From Crossiella cryophila (lineage in GTDB: Bacteria > Actinomycetota > Actinomycetes > Mycobacteriales > Pseudonocardiaceae): DNA of 64,000 nt. The stretch spans positions 6,597,501 to 6,661,500 of the forward strand of contig NZ_JACHMH010000001.1 of the NCBI RefSeq assembly GCF_014204915.1, written 5' to 3'. Position 1 is the stretch's first letter; every line of letters starts with the position of its first letter. The notes below the pieces were generated by a model, which had not been told where the DNA came from, searched no databases, and saw only the letters and a program-made list of their open reading frames with translations. A program made the position numbers and the translations under genes. Shown piece by piece: positions 16,737 to 25,315 of the stretch.

Positions 16737-18109
16737 TTCCGCAACAGCCTTCCGGCTCGCTCGCGCAGCACCGCGGTGGCGTCGGTGGCGGCCTTCTCCG
16801 CCTTGGCCCCGACCTTGTCCGTGGTGCCACCGGCCCAGGCTCCGGCATGCAGGGCAACGGTTTTCTTGCGGGCGAGGGTCTCCACGGCCAGTGGCTGGAG
16901 GCTGAAGTCCCCGGCGTCCCAGCGCAGCAGCCCGAGGCAGGCGGTGGAGGCGGCGACGGCCTCCGGGGTGAGCGGTCCGGCGGCCGGGACGCGGTCGGCG
17001 GCCACGGTCAACGGATACCCGGCGACGGTGAAGGTCAGCGCGTCCTCGGCGCGGTCGACGGTGTAGCCCTCCAGGAACACCGGGACGGCCAGGCGGGCCG
17101 GGTGCCGGTCCAGGGGCGCGGCAGGTGTGCTGATCGCGGTGGGCAGGGCCACCCGCGCGGTGACGAAGGCGTCGGCCGGTTCGCCGGTGCGGGCGTGCTC
17201 GTCCTGCCAGATGAGGTCGCCCTCGGCGGTGATCGGCATGTCGGTGAGGTCCATCGAACGGCCCTCGCCCAGTGCCGCCAGCAGGGACAGGTGCGGCCGG
17301 AGCAGCTGCCAGATCCCGGCGCCGATCACGGTGTCCGGCTTGGGCGTGGACACGCTGGCCCGCACCAGCCGGGCCGGTCCGCCATCAGCGGGTTCGAGGA
17401 TGGCGTGCACCTGGGCCTGGGCGGCGGTGGCGTGCTCGTGCAGGTCCACCCCGAGCGGCAGCAGCCTGCCGGAGACAGTCTCGATTGCCGGAGTGGCAAC
17501 GGAAACGGTCAGCAGCATGGCCCGCGACCACAGGTCACCCCAGCGGCGGGCCGGGACGCGCTCCAGCGCCGAGCCGGGGCAGGAGGCGCCGAGTTCGGCC
17601 GCGAAACCGTCCAGCAGCACGGCCAGGCGGCGCACTGCCGGGTCCGGCAGCAGGGCCGAGATGACCGGCGCGGCCCCGGAAACCAGGTCCTGGTCGATAC
17701 CCCGCCACCCGGCCCGCACCAGGTCGGACAGCCAGGATCGGGCCGCCAGCAGCACATTCGGCACTTCGTCCACAGTGGACAGTGAATCGGCTTCGGTACC
17801 GATGACCTGTCCGGTCGCCGCCGACACCCGCTCCAGCAGCGCGTCGTGCACCGAACCGCACAGCGCGGTCCGCGCGGCGGCCAGTGCGAGGAAGTGCTCC
17901 TCCCCCGCCGCACCGGCCACCGCCTTCTCCGCCGCCTCGGCCACCCTGGCCGCCAGCGGCGAACCCAGCAGGGCCTCGGCGAGTTCGGTCAGGTCGGCGG
18001 CCTGCGGGCGCAGCAGCCCTGAGGTCAGTGCCCGGTCGGCGGCGTCCACCGCGGCCAGCGCCTCCGCCAGCCCGGAGATGTTGTCCCCCAGCAGATCGGC
18101 CCGCATCAC
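16733..18109 (-). CDS. Unknown protein of MoxR/vWA/SWIM operon
   Basis: This protein has 458 residues from the GTG at 18109. An ATG follows immediately at 18106, and either could be used. The first ~190 residues are predicted to be helical and Ala/Leu rich. The middle and C-terminus look beta-rich (LTFTVAGYPLTVAADRVP). No motif is recognisable, and there is no signal peptide or membrane helix. The start overlaps the SWIM-like gene stop, and the stop overlaps the vWA start (ATGA), so it is very likely a subunit of the same system. It is the one member without a clear counterpart in the four-gene yeh layout. Confidence 0.8.
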   Translation of the reverse strand: MMRADLLGDNISGLAEALAAVDAADRALTSGLLRPQAADLTELAEALLGSPLAARVAEAAEKAVAGAAGEEHFLALAAARTALCGSVHDALLERVSAATGQVIGTEADSLSTVDEVPNVLLAARSWLSDLVRAGWRGIDQDLVSGAAPVISALLPDPAVRRLAVLLDGFAAELGASCPGSALERVPARRWGDLWSRAMLLTVSVATPAIETVSGRLLPLGVDLHEHATAAQAQVHAILEPADGGPARLVRASVSTPKPDTVIGAGIWQLLRPHLSLLAALGEGRSMDLTDMPITAEGDLIWQDEHARTGEPADAFVTARVALPTAISTPAAPLDRHPARLAVPVFLEGYTVDRAEDALTFTVAGYPLTVAADRVPAAGPLTPEAVAASTACLGLLRWDAGDFSLQPLAVETLARKKTVALHAGAWAGGTTDKVGAKAEKAATDATAVLRERAGRLLRK

Positions 18110-18609
18110 GCCACCGCCCTGGTGGTGGGGAACCAGTGCAGTTCCGGCACCGGCGCGGTGCTCGCCGGCAGTTCCAGGTAGGCCAGGTGGCGCAGGAACC
18201 GGCTGAACACCAGTGCCGCCGCTGTGCTGTCGCCCTGGGTGGGCCGGGTGCCGCTCATGCCCCAGGCAAGGGCGTTGGCGTCGAGGTCGGCCTCGGCGAC
18301 CTCGACCCGCAGGTAGCGCGCCACCCGCTCGGCGCCGTACTGCAGCACCGACTCGGTGATCAGCGCGTGGATGTGGTTGCAGAACACCCCGTTCGCGCCG
18401 CCGCAGGGCCGGTTGTTGTTGGTGCTACACGAAAAGGTGTAGTCCCCGGCCGCCACCGATGACACGTAGACCCGGCCGATGTCCGACCCGCTGGACACCA
18501 CCCCCTGCAACCGCCCGTCCGCCAGTTCGACGAACGGGACCTTGGCGAGTTTGCGCGGCCGCGCGGGCGCCAACACCCGCGCCACACTCGCCCTCTCCCA
18601 GTCTGACAA
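18106..18609 (-). CDS. SWIM-like zinc-finger protein, first gene of MoxR/vWA operon
   Basis: This protein has 167 residues from a TTG start at 18609. The start is chosen because AAGGAG stands 8 nt before it and no ATG or GTG is in frame nearby. The centre holds CSTNNNRPC, then seven residues and CNH, giving C-x7-C-x7-C-x-H. This resembles the SWIM zinc finger (CxCxnCxH) except that the first pair is widely spaced. The following ALITESVLQYGAERVARYL helix is typical of SWIM contexts, which bind DNA or protein. First gene of the five-gene operon running to 11468. Confidence 0.75.
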   Translation of the reverse strand: MSDWERASVARVLAPARPRKLAKVPFVELADGRLQGVVSSGSDIGRVYVSSVAAGDYTFSCSTNNNRPCGGANGVFCNHIHALITESVLQYGAERVARYLRVEVAEADLDANALAWGMSGTRPTQGDSTAAALVFSRFLRHLAYLELPASTAPVPELHWFPTTRAVA

Positions 18610-18741
18610 CGCACCATCTCCTTGCGCCGACCCGTCTCCACACCACCTCGGCGGGAACAACCCAAACCTATCGGCGACCACCGACAATTCCGATCTTGCC
18701 TGGCCAAGCCGCGATGGGCGGGAGCGGGTAGCGTCCGGCAG

Positions 18742-19296
18742 ATGACCATCCCCGAGGAGTTCCGGGACTTCGCCGTGGCCGCCGCCGGTGCGAGCGGAGC
18801 ACTGATCGGACTGCTCTTCGTCGCCCTGTCGGTGTTCCCGGAGCGGACCCAGCAGGCGGCCACCCACACCGAATACCACACTCGCGCCGCCGCGGCCCTG
18901 CTGCTGTTCGTGCACACCCTGCTGCTGTCCCTGGCGACCCTGGTGCCCGGGGCCTCGCTCGGCTGGTGGGCGCTGGCGGTCGCGGCCACGGTGCTGGCCT
19001 TCGCCGCGGCCATCACCAGGGCGATCGTGCACGCGGCGCGCACCGGCACCGGGAAGTGGCGGTCGCTGGGACTGGTGGCGGCGCTGCTGGTGATCGCCGG
19101 GTTCGAGATCCGGGCCGGGGTGGAGTTCCTGGCCGGGGGTTCGGTCGTGGACGCGATGCAGACCCTGGACTACGTGCTGATCGCCAACCTGGGGGTGGGT
19201 ATCGCGCGGGCCTGGCAGATGATGGACATGCGCTCGATCGGGTTGTTCTCCTCGTTGTTCGCGTTGGCTCGCGTGGAGAAGAAGGCGGGCTCCTGA
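18742..19296 (+). CDS. Small integral membrane protein of unknown function
   Basis: This protein has 184 residues from the ATG at 18742. Four to five hydrophobic helices are visible: ~12-30, ~50-68, ~72-92, ~108-128 and possibly ~142-160. The opening FAVAAAGASGALIGLLFVALSV is characteristic of a widespread actinobacterial family of hypothetical membrane proteins. No catalytic motif is seen. It is divergent from the MoxR/vWA operon with a 132-bp gap, and convergent with a large secreted protein, separated by a strong hairpin. Confidence 0.8.
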   Translation: MTIPEEFRDFAVAAAGASGALIGLLFVALSVFPERTQQAATHTEYHTRAAAALLLFVHTLLLSLATLVPGASLGWWALAVAATVLAFAAAITRAIVHAARTGTGKWRSLGLVAALLVIAGFEIRAGVEFLAGGSVVDAMQTLDYVLIANLGVGIARAWQMMDMRSIGLFSSLFALARVEKKAGS

Positions 19297-19300
19297 CGGG

Positions 19301-19333
19301 TCGGGGCGGCCGGGTCTGGCCCGGCCGCCCCGA
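19301..19333. terminator. Bidirectional GC-rich hairpin between convergent genes
   Basis: A perfect 14-bp stem (TCGGGGCGGCCGGG) with a 5-nt loop fills the 42-bp gap between convergent stops at 19296 and 19339. It is likely a shared terminator. It has no U-tract. Confidence 0.7.
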
Positions 19334-19338
19334 TCCGG

Positions 19339-22300
19339 TCAGCTCAGCGGTGCGCTGACCGAGGACAGCAGCCGGTTGCCGGGATCGCTCCACAACACCT
19401 GCATCCGGTTGCCAAGACCGGCCACCGCGGGCTGTCTGGTGGTGCGCGCGTACCGGACCACCGGCACCGGCAAGGTCCAGGTCGAACCGTCCGCACTGGA
19501 GGTGCTGTAGAGGGCCTGATCGGCGCCCTTGCCCTGCCACAGCTGGTACAGCCTGCCGTTCACCGTGCTGAGCACCGGGCCACTGGCGCTCTCATAGAAG
19601 CCGCCGGGGTTGGCGGGCCAGGTCACACCGTCGGCGCTGGAGGCCAGCCGGATGCCGGCGTCGGCCTGGTTCTTCCAGCTCAGCACGAGCTTGCCGTTGA
19701 CCGAGGCCAGGCTCGGCCGCTGGCCTGCCCGCTGGGTGGGCATGATCTGCTGGTAGGCGGTCCAGGTCCGGGTGTCGGCGCTGGAGGCCAGGTGCATCTC
19801 CCCGTTGTGGTTGACCACCGCGAACAGCCGTCCGTTGTGCACGGCCAGCGCGGGCGCCTCCAGCCCGGGGAACTGACTGCCGAGCGCACTGCCGTTGACC
19901 CAGGTCAGGCCGTCCACGCTGGTGGCGTACCACTGGAAGATGTTGTTGCCCTGCGGCGACCTGGCCTTCCAGGTGGCGACCAGCTTCCCGTTGAACACCG
20001 TCACCGTGGGCGCGAGCCCGCCAGGCGTCATCATCCCGATGGTGCTGGGCGGCGTCCAGGTGCGACCGTCCACACTGGACGATGTGACCACCGAGCCGGT
20101 GCTCGCGTGCTGCCACAGGGCGACCTGCCTGCCGTTGAACTCGGTCACCGCGGGCGGGGTGGTGGTCGCGGCGTCCCCGGCGACCGCGGCAGCGGCCGAC
20201 CAGCGCTGGATGGCGGGCGCGGGCACCGGCAGCGAGTCGATCGGACCGGCGAAGTTGAACGCCGGGTACACCGCCTTCATCGCCAGCCACAGCTTGCGCA
20301 ACTGCTGCTGCACCTCCGGCAGCGTCTGGTCCGAACCCTCGTACCGCTGGGCGAAATGCTCGGTGTACCGGCCCGCCAGCCGGTCCAGCCGCACCTTGGC
20401 CGCCCAGGCCATGCACACCGCCAGCGGATCCTTGGTGCTCAGGCCGGGCAGTCGCTGGCAGCCCAGCGGACCCGGATCCTCGAACTGGTCGGACAGCCAG
20501 GGCGAGACACCGTTGCCGAGGTTGTTCGCGGCGTGGTCGTAGATCCAGGACAGCAGCTGCTGCTCGTACAGCGCGTGCGAGCCGTGCAGCAGGGCGCGCA
20601 GGTGATCGTCGGACTTGAGCGCGCGCGGGAAACCCAGTTCGGTGTAGGCGCGCAGCAGGCGGGCCGCCAGGTTGACCTCGTTGGGCCTGCTGGTCTCCCG
20701 GATCTGCTTGGCGGTCCAGCGATAGTGGTCCTGCTGGCGGGCGGTGAGGAACTTCTCCATCCGGGTCCTGGCGTCGGCCTCGGTGTTGGACGGGTGCAGT
20801 GCGATGCCCTTGGCCTCGAACTCACCGCGCAACTGCGGCCACTCCTTGAGCACCAGCTCCGGCGCGGTGTGCTTGAAGAAGCAGCCCATCTCCTGCCCGT
20901 TGATCAGCGAGCAAGCCTCGAACTCCGCGCCCCACTTGACGATCGCGCTGATCCGCCGCGCCTGTCGCAGCTCCGAGCCCGGCCACTGGATGTCCTGCCG
21001 GAACTCCACTCGCAGGTTGCCGTACTCGCGCCGGATCTCACATCGCTGACTGGTGCAGGCATGGGGAAGGATCTCGGTCCGCTGGTTCTCGAAGGTCGCG
21101 GTCCAGCAGATGTCATAGCTCGGTGGGGCGTCGTGGATGTTGCGGGCCAACAACATCGCGGGCAGCAGCTGGGTGCCCTTGGCGTTGTTCGGCCGGTCGA
21201 TCCGGTCGCCACCGTTGGCCTCGCAGCGCTTGGTCTGGCCGTCGCCCTCCAGGCCGTCCTTGTCCGGGACCTTCTGGTTCGGGCCGTCGAAGAGGCCGTA
21301 GCGGTCCCGGGTGGTCTCCTTCTCCAGTTCGGCGTTGCGGCCGTAGAACTCGGTGATCTTGTTGGTGTAGTTGGACATCAGCCCGGCGAAGAGCGGGTTG
21401 ACGGTGCCGTTGGGGCCTGGGTCGCTGAACCGCAGCGCCGCGTCCCTGATCTTGACCCCGGCCTCGATCACCGCGTTCGCGCGTTCGGGCGCGACCTGCT
21501 TGGCCAGCGCGGGATTCTGCTCGGTGGACAGGGTGTAGGCGTTCGCGGCGATCTTCCACGGCAGTGGGTTGCCGACCTTGGGGGCGGCCGGGAAGGGCTG
21601 GCCGGACAGCCTGCTCGCGTAGTAGGCCAGGTAGCCGATGCTGCCTTCCGGGCCGTACAGGTCGAGGTTGGTCGCCACGTCGTTGGGATCGCGGCTGTCC
21701 TCGGGCACGGCGAAGGCGGTCTTGGCCATGACCTCGCTGCCCAGCCGCTGGAACTCGTTCTCCGGCCCCTTGTAGTCCTCGAAGGTCGGGGTGCGGCCGG
21801 GGTAGTTCTGGCGGAAGTCGACGAAGGTGTTCGCCGCCCGCCAGGTCGGCTCCGTGAACAAGTCGCCGAGGGATTTCACCACCGTGCGGCCGATCACCCT
21901 GGTGGTGCTGTCCAGCTTGGCCAGCTCGCGCTCGATGTCGGTGACCCGGCCCCTGACCACCTCCAGGGTGGCCTCCATCTGGCCGAGCTGGACGGTCAGG
22001 CCCGCGTAGATGTCGTTGAGCCTGCCGTCGAGCAGGGCGAAGTGGCTCTTCATGTTCTGGCTGAGCTGCTCGACCTGCTTCTGCAGCTTGCCGATCTCCG
22101 CCAGGATCACCTGCTCGACCGTCGGGCCGGCGGAGGCGAACAGCGAGACCAGGGTGCTGATCGCGCCGATCACGTTGCCGGTGAAGGCGACCGTTGCCAG
22201 GGAGAAAACGCTGTTGATCAGGGTGAACGCGGTGATGCACTTGTTCACCGCGGTGGCCAGCTGCACCGCGCCGGCGGCGAACTGGCGGACCTGCTTGGCG

Positions 22301-23250
22301 CCCTCGGGATCGTTGATGCCGACCAGGAACGCGACCGCGTCCAGCCCGCCCTTGGCCCCGCTGATGTACTCCTGCCGCTTCTCCTCCAGCTCCTTGGCCG
22401 CGTCCTTGGCCGCCTGGTCCGGTTCGACCGGCTTCTTGCCGGGCTGGTGCGTGGTGGTCCGGTTCCGCAGGTCCACCACCATGTCGCCGCGCTGGTTGGT
22501 CAGGCCCGTGCCGAGCTGCTTGACCGCGTCCTTGGCGGCCACCTTGAAGTCGGGCACGTTGCCGTAGCGGTCCAGGATCGGCTTGATGTCGAGGACCTTC
22601 TTGAACTTCGGCAGTTCGCCGATCTGCTGTCCGCTGGCTGCCGCGCTCACCCCGAGGGTGTTGCCCAGTCCCGCGTCCCAGGCGCCCCGGAACGCGGCGT
22701 CGGCGCGGGCGGTGGCCGCGACCCCGGCCCAGGCACCAGCCTCGGCGGCGGCGAAGCCCGCGTTGAAGGACTGTTTGGGCAGCGCGCCCATGATCCGGTC
22801 CTCGATGCGGCCGGTGATCGCGGTGACGTCACGGACGGTGAGCGTGCCGCGCAGCGCGCTGATCTTGGCCCCGTCCAGCACCGCGCCCGGCGTGCCCTGG
22901 AGTGCGACCAGGCAGGCGCCGACGATGTCCTCGGTGTCCTGGGCCCAGATCACCTCGGGCACGGCCGCTTCGATGGCCCGTTGCACGGCGTTGAGGTGGT
23001 TGGTGGCGGCGGTCTGGTCGGCGGCCGGGTTCCTGCTCCGCCAGTCCACCAGTTCCGCGCTGGCCACCAGGTGACGGGCGTAGTCGCGGTCCACATCGGC
23101 GATGCGGACGTAGCCGCCGAGCATGGCGTTGGCCAGTCCGGCGTTGTCCAGTGGCGGTTGCGCCACGGCGGCTGGGGCCGCGGCCAGGGTTCCGGCCAGC
23201 AGCGCACCCCCCAGCAATGCCGCGACGGTGCGCCGCAGTCGAGAACGCAT
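19339..23250 (-). CDS. Large secreted protein: helical/coiled-coil N-terminal region plus sialidase-like propeller repeats
   Basis: This 1303-residue protein has an ATG at 23250 with GGAG 10 nt upstream. A clear Sec signal peptide (RLRRTVAALLGGALLAG..AVA) is likely cleaved near residue 30. Residues ~330-400 include a long hydrophobic helical hairpin (AFTGNVIGAISTLVSLFAS). It leads into a coiled coil (~385-470, IGKLQKQVEQLSQNM). The last ~310 residues contain five 'S-x-D-x-x-T-W' blades (SSVDGRTW, TSVDGLTW, SSADTRTW, SSADGVTW, SSADGSTW), as in BNR/sialidase-type beta-propellers. No sialidase catalytic RIP motif is obvious. A buried hydrophobic hairpin in a soluble secreted protein plus a binding propeller recalls pore-forming or surface-binding proteins. 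That is an inference. Confidence 0.85.
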   Translation of the reverse strand: MRSRLRRTVAALLGGALLAGTLAAAPAAVAQPPLDNAGLANAMLGGYVRIADVDRDYARHLVASAELVDWRSRNPAADQTAATNHLNAVQRAIEAAVPEVIWAQDTEDIVGACLVALQGTPGAVLDGAKISALRGTLTVRDVTAITGRIEDRIMGALPKQSFNAGFAAAEAGAWAGVAATARADAAFRGAWDAGLGNTLGVSAAASGQQIGELPKFKKVLDIKPILDRYGNVPDFKVAAKDAVKQLGTGLTNQRGDMVVDLRNRTTTHQPGKKPVEPDQAAKDAAKELEEKRQEYISGAKGGLDAVAFLVGINDPEGAKQVRQFAAGAVQLATAVNKCITAFTLINSVFSLATVAFTGNVIGAISTLVSLFASAGPTVEQVILAEIGKLQKQVEQLSQNMKSHFALLDGRLNDIYAGLTVQLGQMEATLEVVRGRVTDIERELAKLDSTTRVIGRTVVKSLGDLFTEPTWRAANTFVDFRQNYPGRTPTFEDYKGPENEFQRLGSEVMAKTAFAVPEDSRDPNDVATNLDLYGPEGSIGYLAYYASRLSGQPFPAAPKVGNPLPWKIAANAYTLSTEQNPALAKQVAPERANAVIEAGVKIRDAALRFSDPGPNGTVNPLFAGLMSNYTNKITEFYGRNAELEKETTRDRYGLFDGPNQKVPDKDGLEGDGQTKRCEANGGDRIDRPNNAKGTQLLPAMLLARNIHDAPPSYDICWTATFENQRTEILPHACTSQRCEIRREYGNLRVEFRQDIQWPGSELRQARRISAIVKWGAEFEACSLINGQEMGCFFKHTAPELVLKEWPQLRGEFEAKGIALHPSNTEADARTRMEKFLTARQQDHYRWTAKQIRETSRPNEVNLAARLLRAYTELGFPRALKSDDHLRALLHGSHALYEQQLLSWIYDHAANNLGNGVSPWLSDQFEDPGPLGCQRLPGLSTKDPLAVCMAWAAKVRLDRLAGRYTEHFAQRYEGSDQTLPEVQQQLRKLWLAMKAVYPAFNFAGPIDSLPVPAPAIQRWSAAAAVAGDAATTTPPAVTEFNGRQVALWQHASTGSVVTSSSVDGRTWTPPSTIGMMTPGGLAPTVTVFNGKLVATWKARSPQGNNIFQWYATSVDGLTWVNGSALGSQFPGLEAPALAVHNGRLFAVVNHNGEMHLASSADTRTWTAYQQIMPTQRAGQRPSLASVNGKLVLSWKNQADAGIRLASSADGVTWPANPGGFYESASGPVLSTVNGRLYQLWQGKGADQALYSTSSADGSTWTLPVPVVRYARTTRQPAVAGLGNRMQVLWSDPGNRLLSSVSAPLS

Positions 23251-23524
23251 CCTGTTCTCCTCGCGCAGTCAGGGTCCGGTGCGAGTGATCCACCGGTGCC
23301 CTGACTCTGCTGGTGGCGGGGCCGCCGCGGGAGGTGCGGACGTATTCAACAGGCAAAGAATACGCCCGTCGAGGTTGACGAATCCGGTGGCGATCATTCG
23401 TTTCGTAGCACGAACCGGGTGCACCAGGGTGGCCAGCCTGGACACCGGGCAGCCGGAGTTGCGGCTGGGCCGGGGACGCGTGCCCTAAAGCTTGCGCCCA
23501 GAAGTCCGGACCGCAATTCACCGG
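23251..23524. promoter_or_regulatory. Upstream region of the secreted protein with inverted repeats
   Basis: This is the non-coding part of a 411-bp gap. CGTATTC-N10-GAATACG (23341-23364) is a perfect 7-bp inverted repeat 91 nt before the secreted-protein start. TTCGT-AGC-ACGAA (23402-23414) is a second palindrome. Either may be an operator. No gene is seen. The rest of the gap is the fold-back repeat at 23525-23655. Confidence 0.4.
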
Positions 23525-23655
23525 CGTGTTGGCCGTTGTCGTACACAGTCTTGGCCGAACTGGTACGCCTCTTCGGCCAACACACCGCCCACAACGGCCA
23601 ACACACCGTCAAGTTCGGCCAACACACCGTACGAGAACGGCCAACACGATGTGGG
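23525..23655. repeat. Fold-back element A of the TTGGCCGAAC repeat family
   Basis: Two forward 22-nt-type units (GTTGGCCGTTGTCGTAC, CTTGGCCGAACTGGTAC) are followed by four reverse units containing CGGCCAACAC. The left arm (23525-23566) and right arm (to 23648) are near-perfect reverse complements of about 40 nt, so the element can fold back. It is about 92% identical to the element at 40029-40158. It ends 6 nt from the PucR gene stop codon. Confidence 0.85.
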
Positions 23656-23661
23656 GGGTGC

Positions 23662-25311
23662 TTAGCCGCGCCACAGCCGGAGTTGCAGCATCGCGGCGAA
23701 GCGGGCTCCCGGGTCGGTGAGGTCGATCTCGCCTACCTCGGCCAGCCGGCGCAGCCGGTAGCGGAAGGTGTTGGGGTGCACGAACACCGCGGCGGAGGCG
23801 GCCACCACATCGCCGAAGGCGTCCAGCCAGGCGTTGAGGGTTTCCACCAGTGCGCTGTTGTGCTTGCGGTCGTAGGCGAGCAGCCGGGCGACCGGGCCGG
23901 TGAGGGTGTCGCCGCGTTCGGCGATCAGGTCGGCGAGTTCGAGCAGCAGGCCCTCGCTGTGCACCTCGCCCACCCGCGCCACCGGGTTCCGGCCGCGCCC
24001 GGCCCGCAGCACCCGCAGCACCAGGTCGGCGCCCGCCCTGGACCGGGACAGCGCCATGCCGTCCACCGCGACCGGGCCGATGCCGACCAGGATGGGCAGC
24101 CGGTCGCCGAGCCTGCCGCGGAAGTCGGTGGCGATGCGGTGCACCCGCTCCTCGGCGGCCGGATCCTGCTGCGGCACCGGCAGGATCGCGTAGGCCACAT
24201 CGCCGAGCAGTGCGGCGGCGGCCCGTGGGTGCACGGCGCTGAGGTGCATGGCGAGGGCGTCGGCGATCTGCTGGCGTTCGGTGACCAGCTGGGCGTGCTG
24301 GGCCGGGTCCTCGCCGTGCGAGTCGGCCAGCGCGAGGGCGAGCACCACCGCGGACTGCTCGGTCAGGCCCAGTCTGCGGACCGCCTCGGCCGCGCCGGGT
24401 CCGCCTTCCATCGCGGTGCTGACCAGGTCGGCACGCAGCCTGCGCTGCACGTCGGCGCCCGCGCGCGACCGCAGCAGGTGCAGCGCGACCAGTTTGGCCG
24501 CGTCGCACAGGGTTCGCGCCCGGTCCTCGTCGAAGGGCTCGCGGACCGCGGCCCAGATGGAGCCGAGGATCTCATCGCCGGCGCGCACGGCCACCGCCAT
24601 CCGGGGCAGGGGCAGCGCGCCGGGTTCCTCGCTGGGCATGGCGTCCACGAAGACCGGGCGGTCACTGCGGTAGAGCTGCTGGAACACGCCGCGCTCGGCC
24701 AGGATCTGGGCGAACCGGGCCGGCACCTGCCTGCCCAGGATGGTCTCCACCCGGGACGGGTCGGCCTGCTCCTGCCGCCCGGAGAAGGCCAGCACCCTGG
24801 AGCCGCGGTCCTCGATCGTCACCGGCGCGTCCAGCAGCGCCGCGATCGCGTTGGCCAGCGCGAACAGGTCCCCGGACGGCAGGCCGCCGAGGGTTTCCGG
24901 ACCGGCCTCGCCCACCTCGCCCTCGGCGATCAGCGAGCGCAGCATGGCGGCCAGCTGGGTCCAGGAGGCGCCGCGGGCCAGGCCGAGCAGCACCACCCCG
25001 GACCGGCGCACGGCCGCGGCGATGTCCGCGTCCACCGCCACCGGCCCGCGTACCACCAGCGCGGCCGCGTCGTGCCCGCCCAGCGCGTCCAGCCGGGCGA
25101 CGATCTCGGCCGGGGTGTGCAGGCCGACGCCGAGCACCAGCGCCTGCCGCGGCAACTCCTGGTCGTCCAGTGGATCGTGGATCACCACCCCGCCCAGCCG
25201 CCGGGCCGGGCCGGGATCGCCGCAGACCAGGTCGACCAGGGTGCTGCCGAGGTCGTGCAGAACGCGGCCGAGTCCGGCCCTGGGGCTGCCCATCACCGCA
25301 TTGTCCGCCAT
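23662..25311 (-). CDS. PucR-family transcriptional regulator
   Basis: This protein has 549 residues from the ATG at 25311. An ATG at 25293 is an alternative, and neither has a strong Shine-Dalgarno. The N-terminal ~130 residues match the purine-catabolism (PucR) domain style with repeated short beta/alpha units (VVIHDPLDDQ, ALVVRGPVAVD). A GAF/GGDEF-like central region follows. The C-terminus has the PucR helix-turn-helix (VHPNTFRYRLRRLAEV, ~515-530). PucR proteins usually activate nearby catabolic operons. This one is 4 nt downstream of the epimerase gene in a peptide-degradation operon, so it probably controls that operon. Confidence 0.88.
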   Translation of the reverse strand: MADNAVMGSPRAGLGRVLHDLGSTLVDLVCGDPGPARRLGGVVIHDPLDDQELPRQALVLGVGLHTPAEIVARLDALGGHDAAALVVRGPVAVDADIAAAVRRSGVVLLGLARGASWTQLAAMLRSLIAEGEVGEAGPETLGGLPSGDLFALANAIAALLDAPVTIEDRGSRVLAFSGRQEQADPSRVETILGRQVPARFAQILAERGVFQQLYRSDRPVFVDAMPSEEPGALPLPRMAVAVRAGDEILGSIWAAVREPFDEDRARTLCDAAKLVALHLLRSRAGADVQRRLRADLVSTAMEGGPGAAEAVRRLGLTEQSAVVLALALADSHGEDPAQHAQLVTERQQIADALAMHLSAVHPRAAAALLGDVAYAILPVPQQDPAAEERVHRIATDFRGRLGDRLPILVGIGPVAVDGMALSRSRAGADLVLRVLRAGRGRNPVARVGEVHSEGLLLELADLIAERGDTLTGPVARLLAYDRKHNSALVETLNAWLDAFGDVVAASAAVFVHPNTFRYRLRRLAEVGEIDLTDPGARFAAMLQLRLWRG

Positions 25312-25315
25312 TTGT

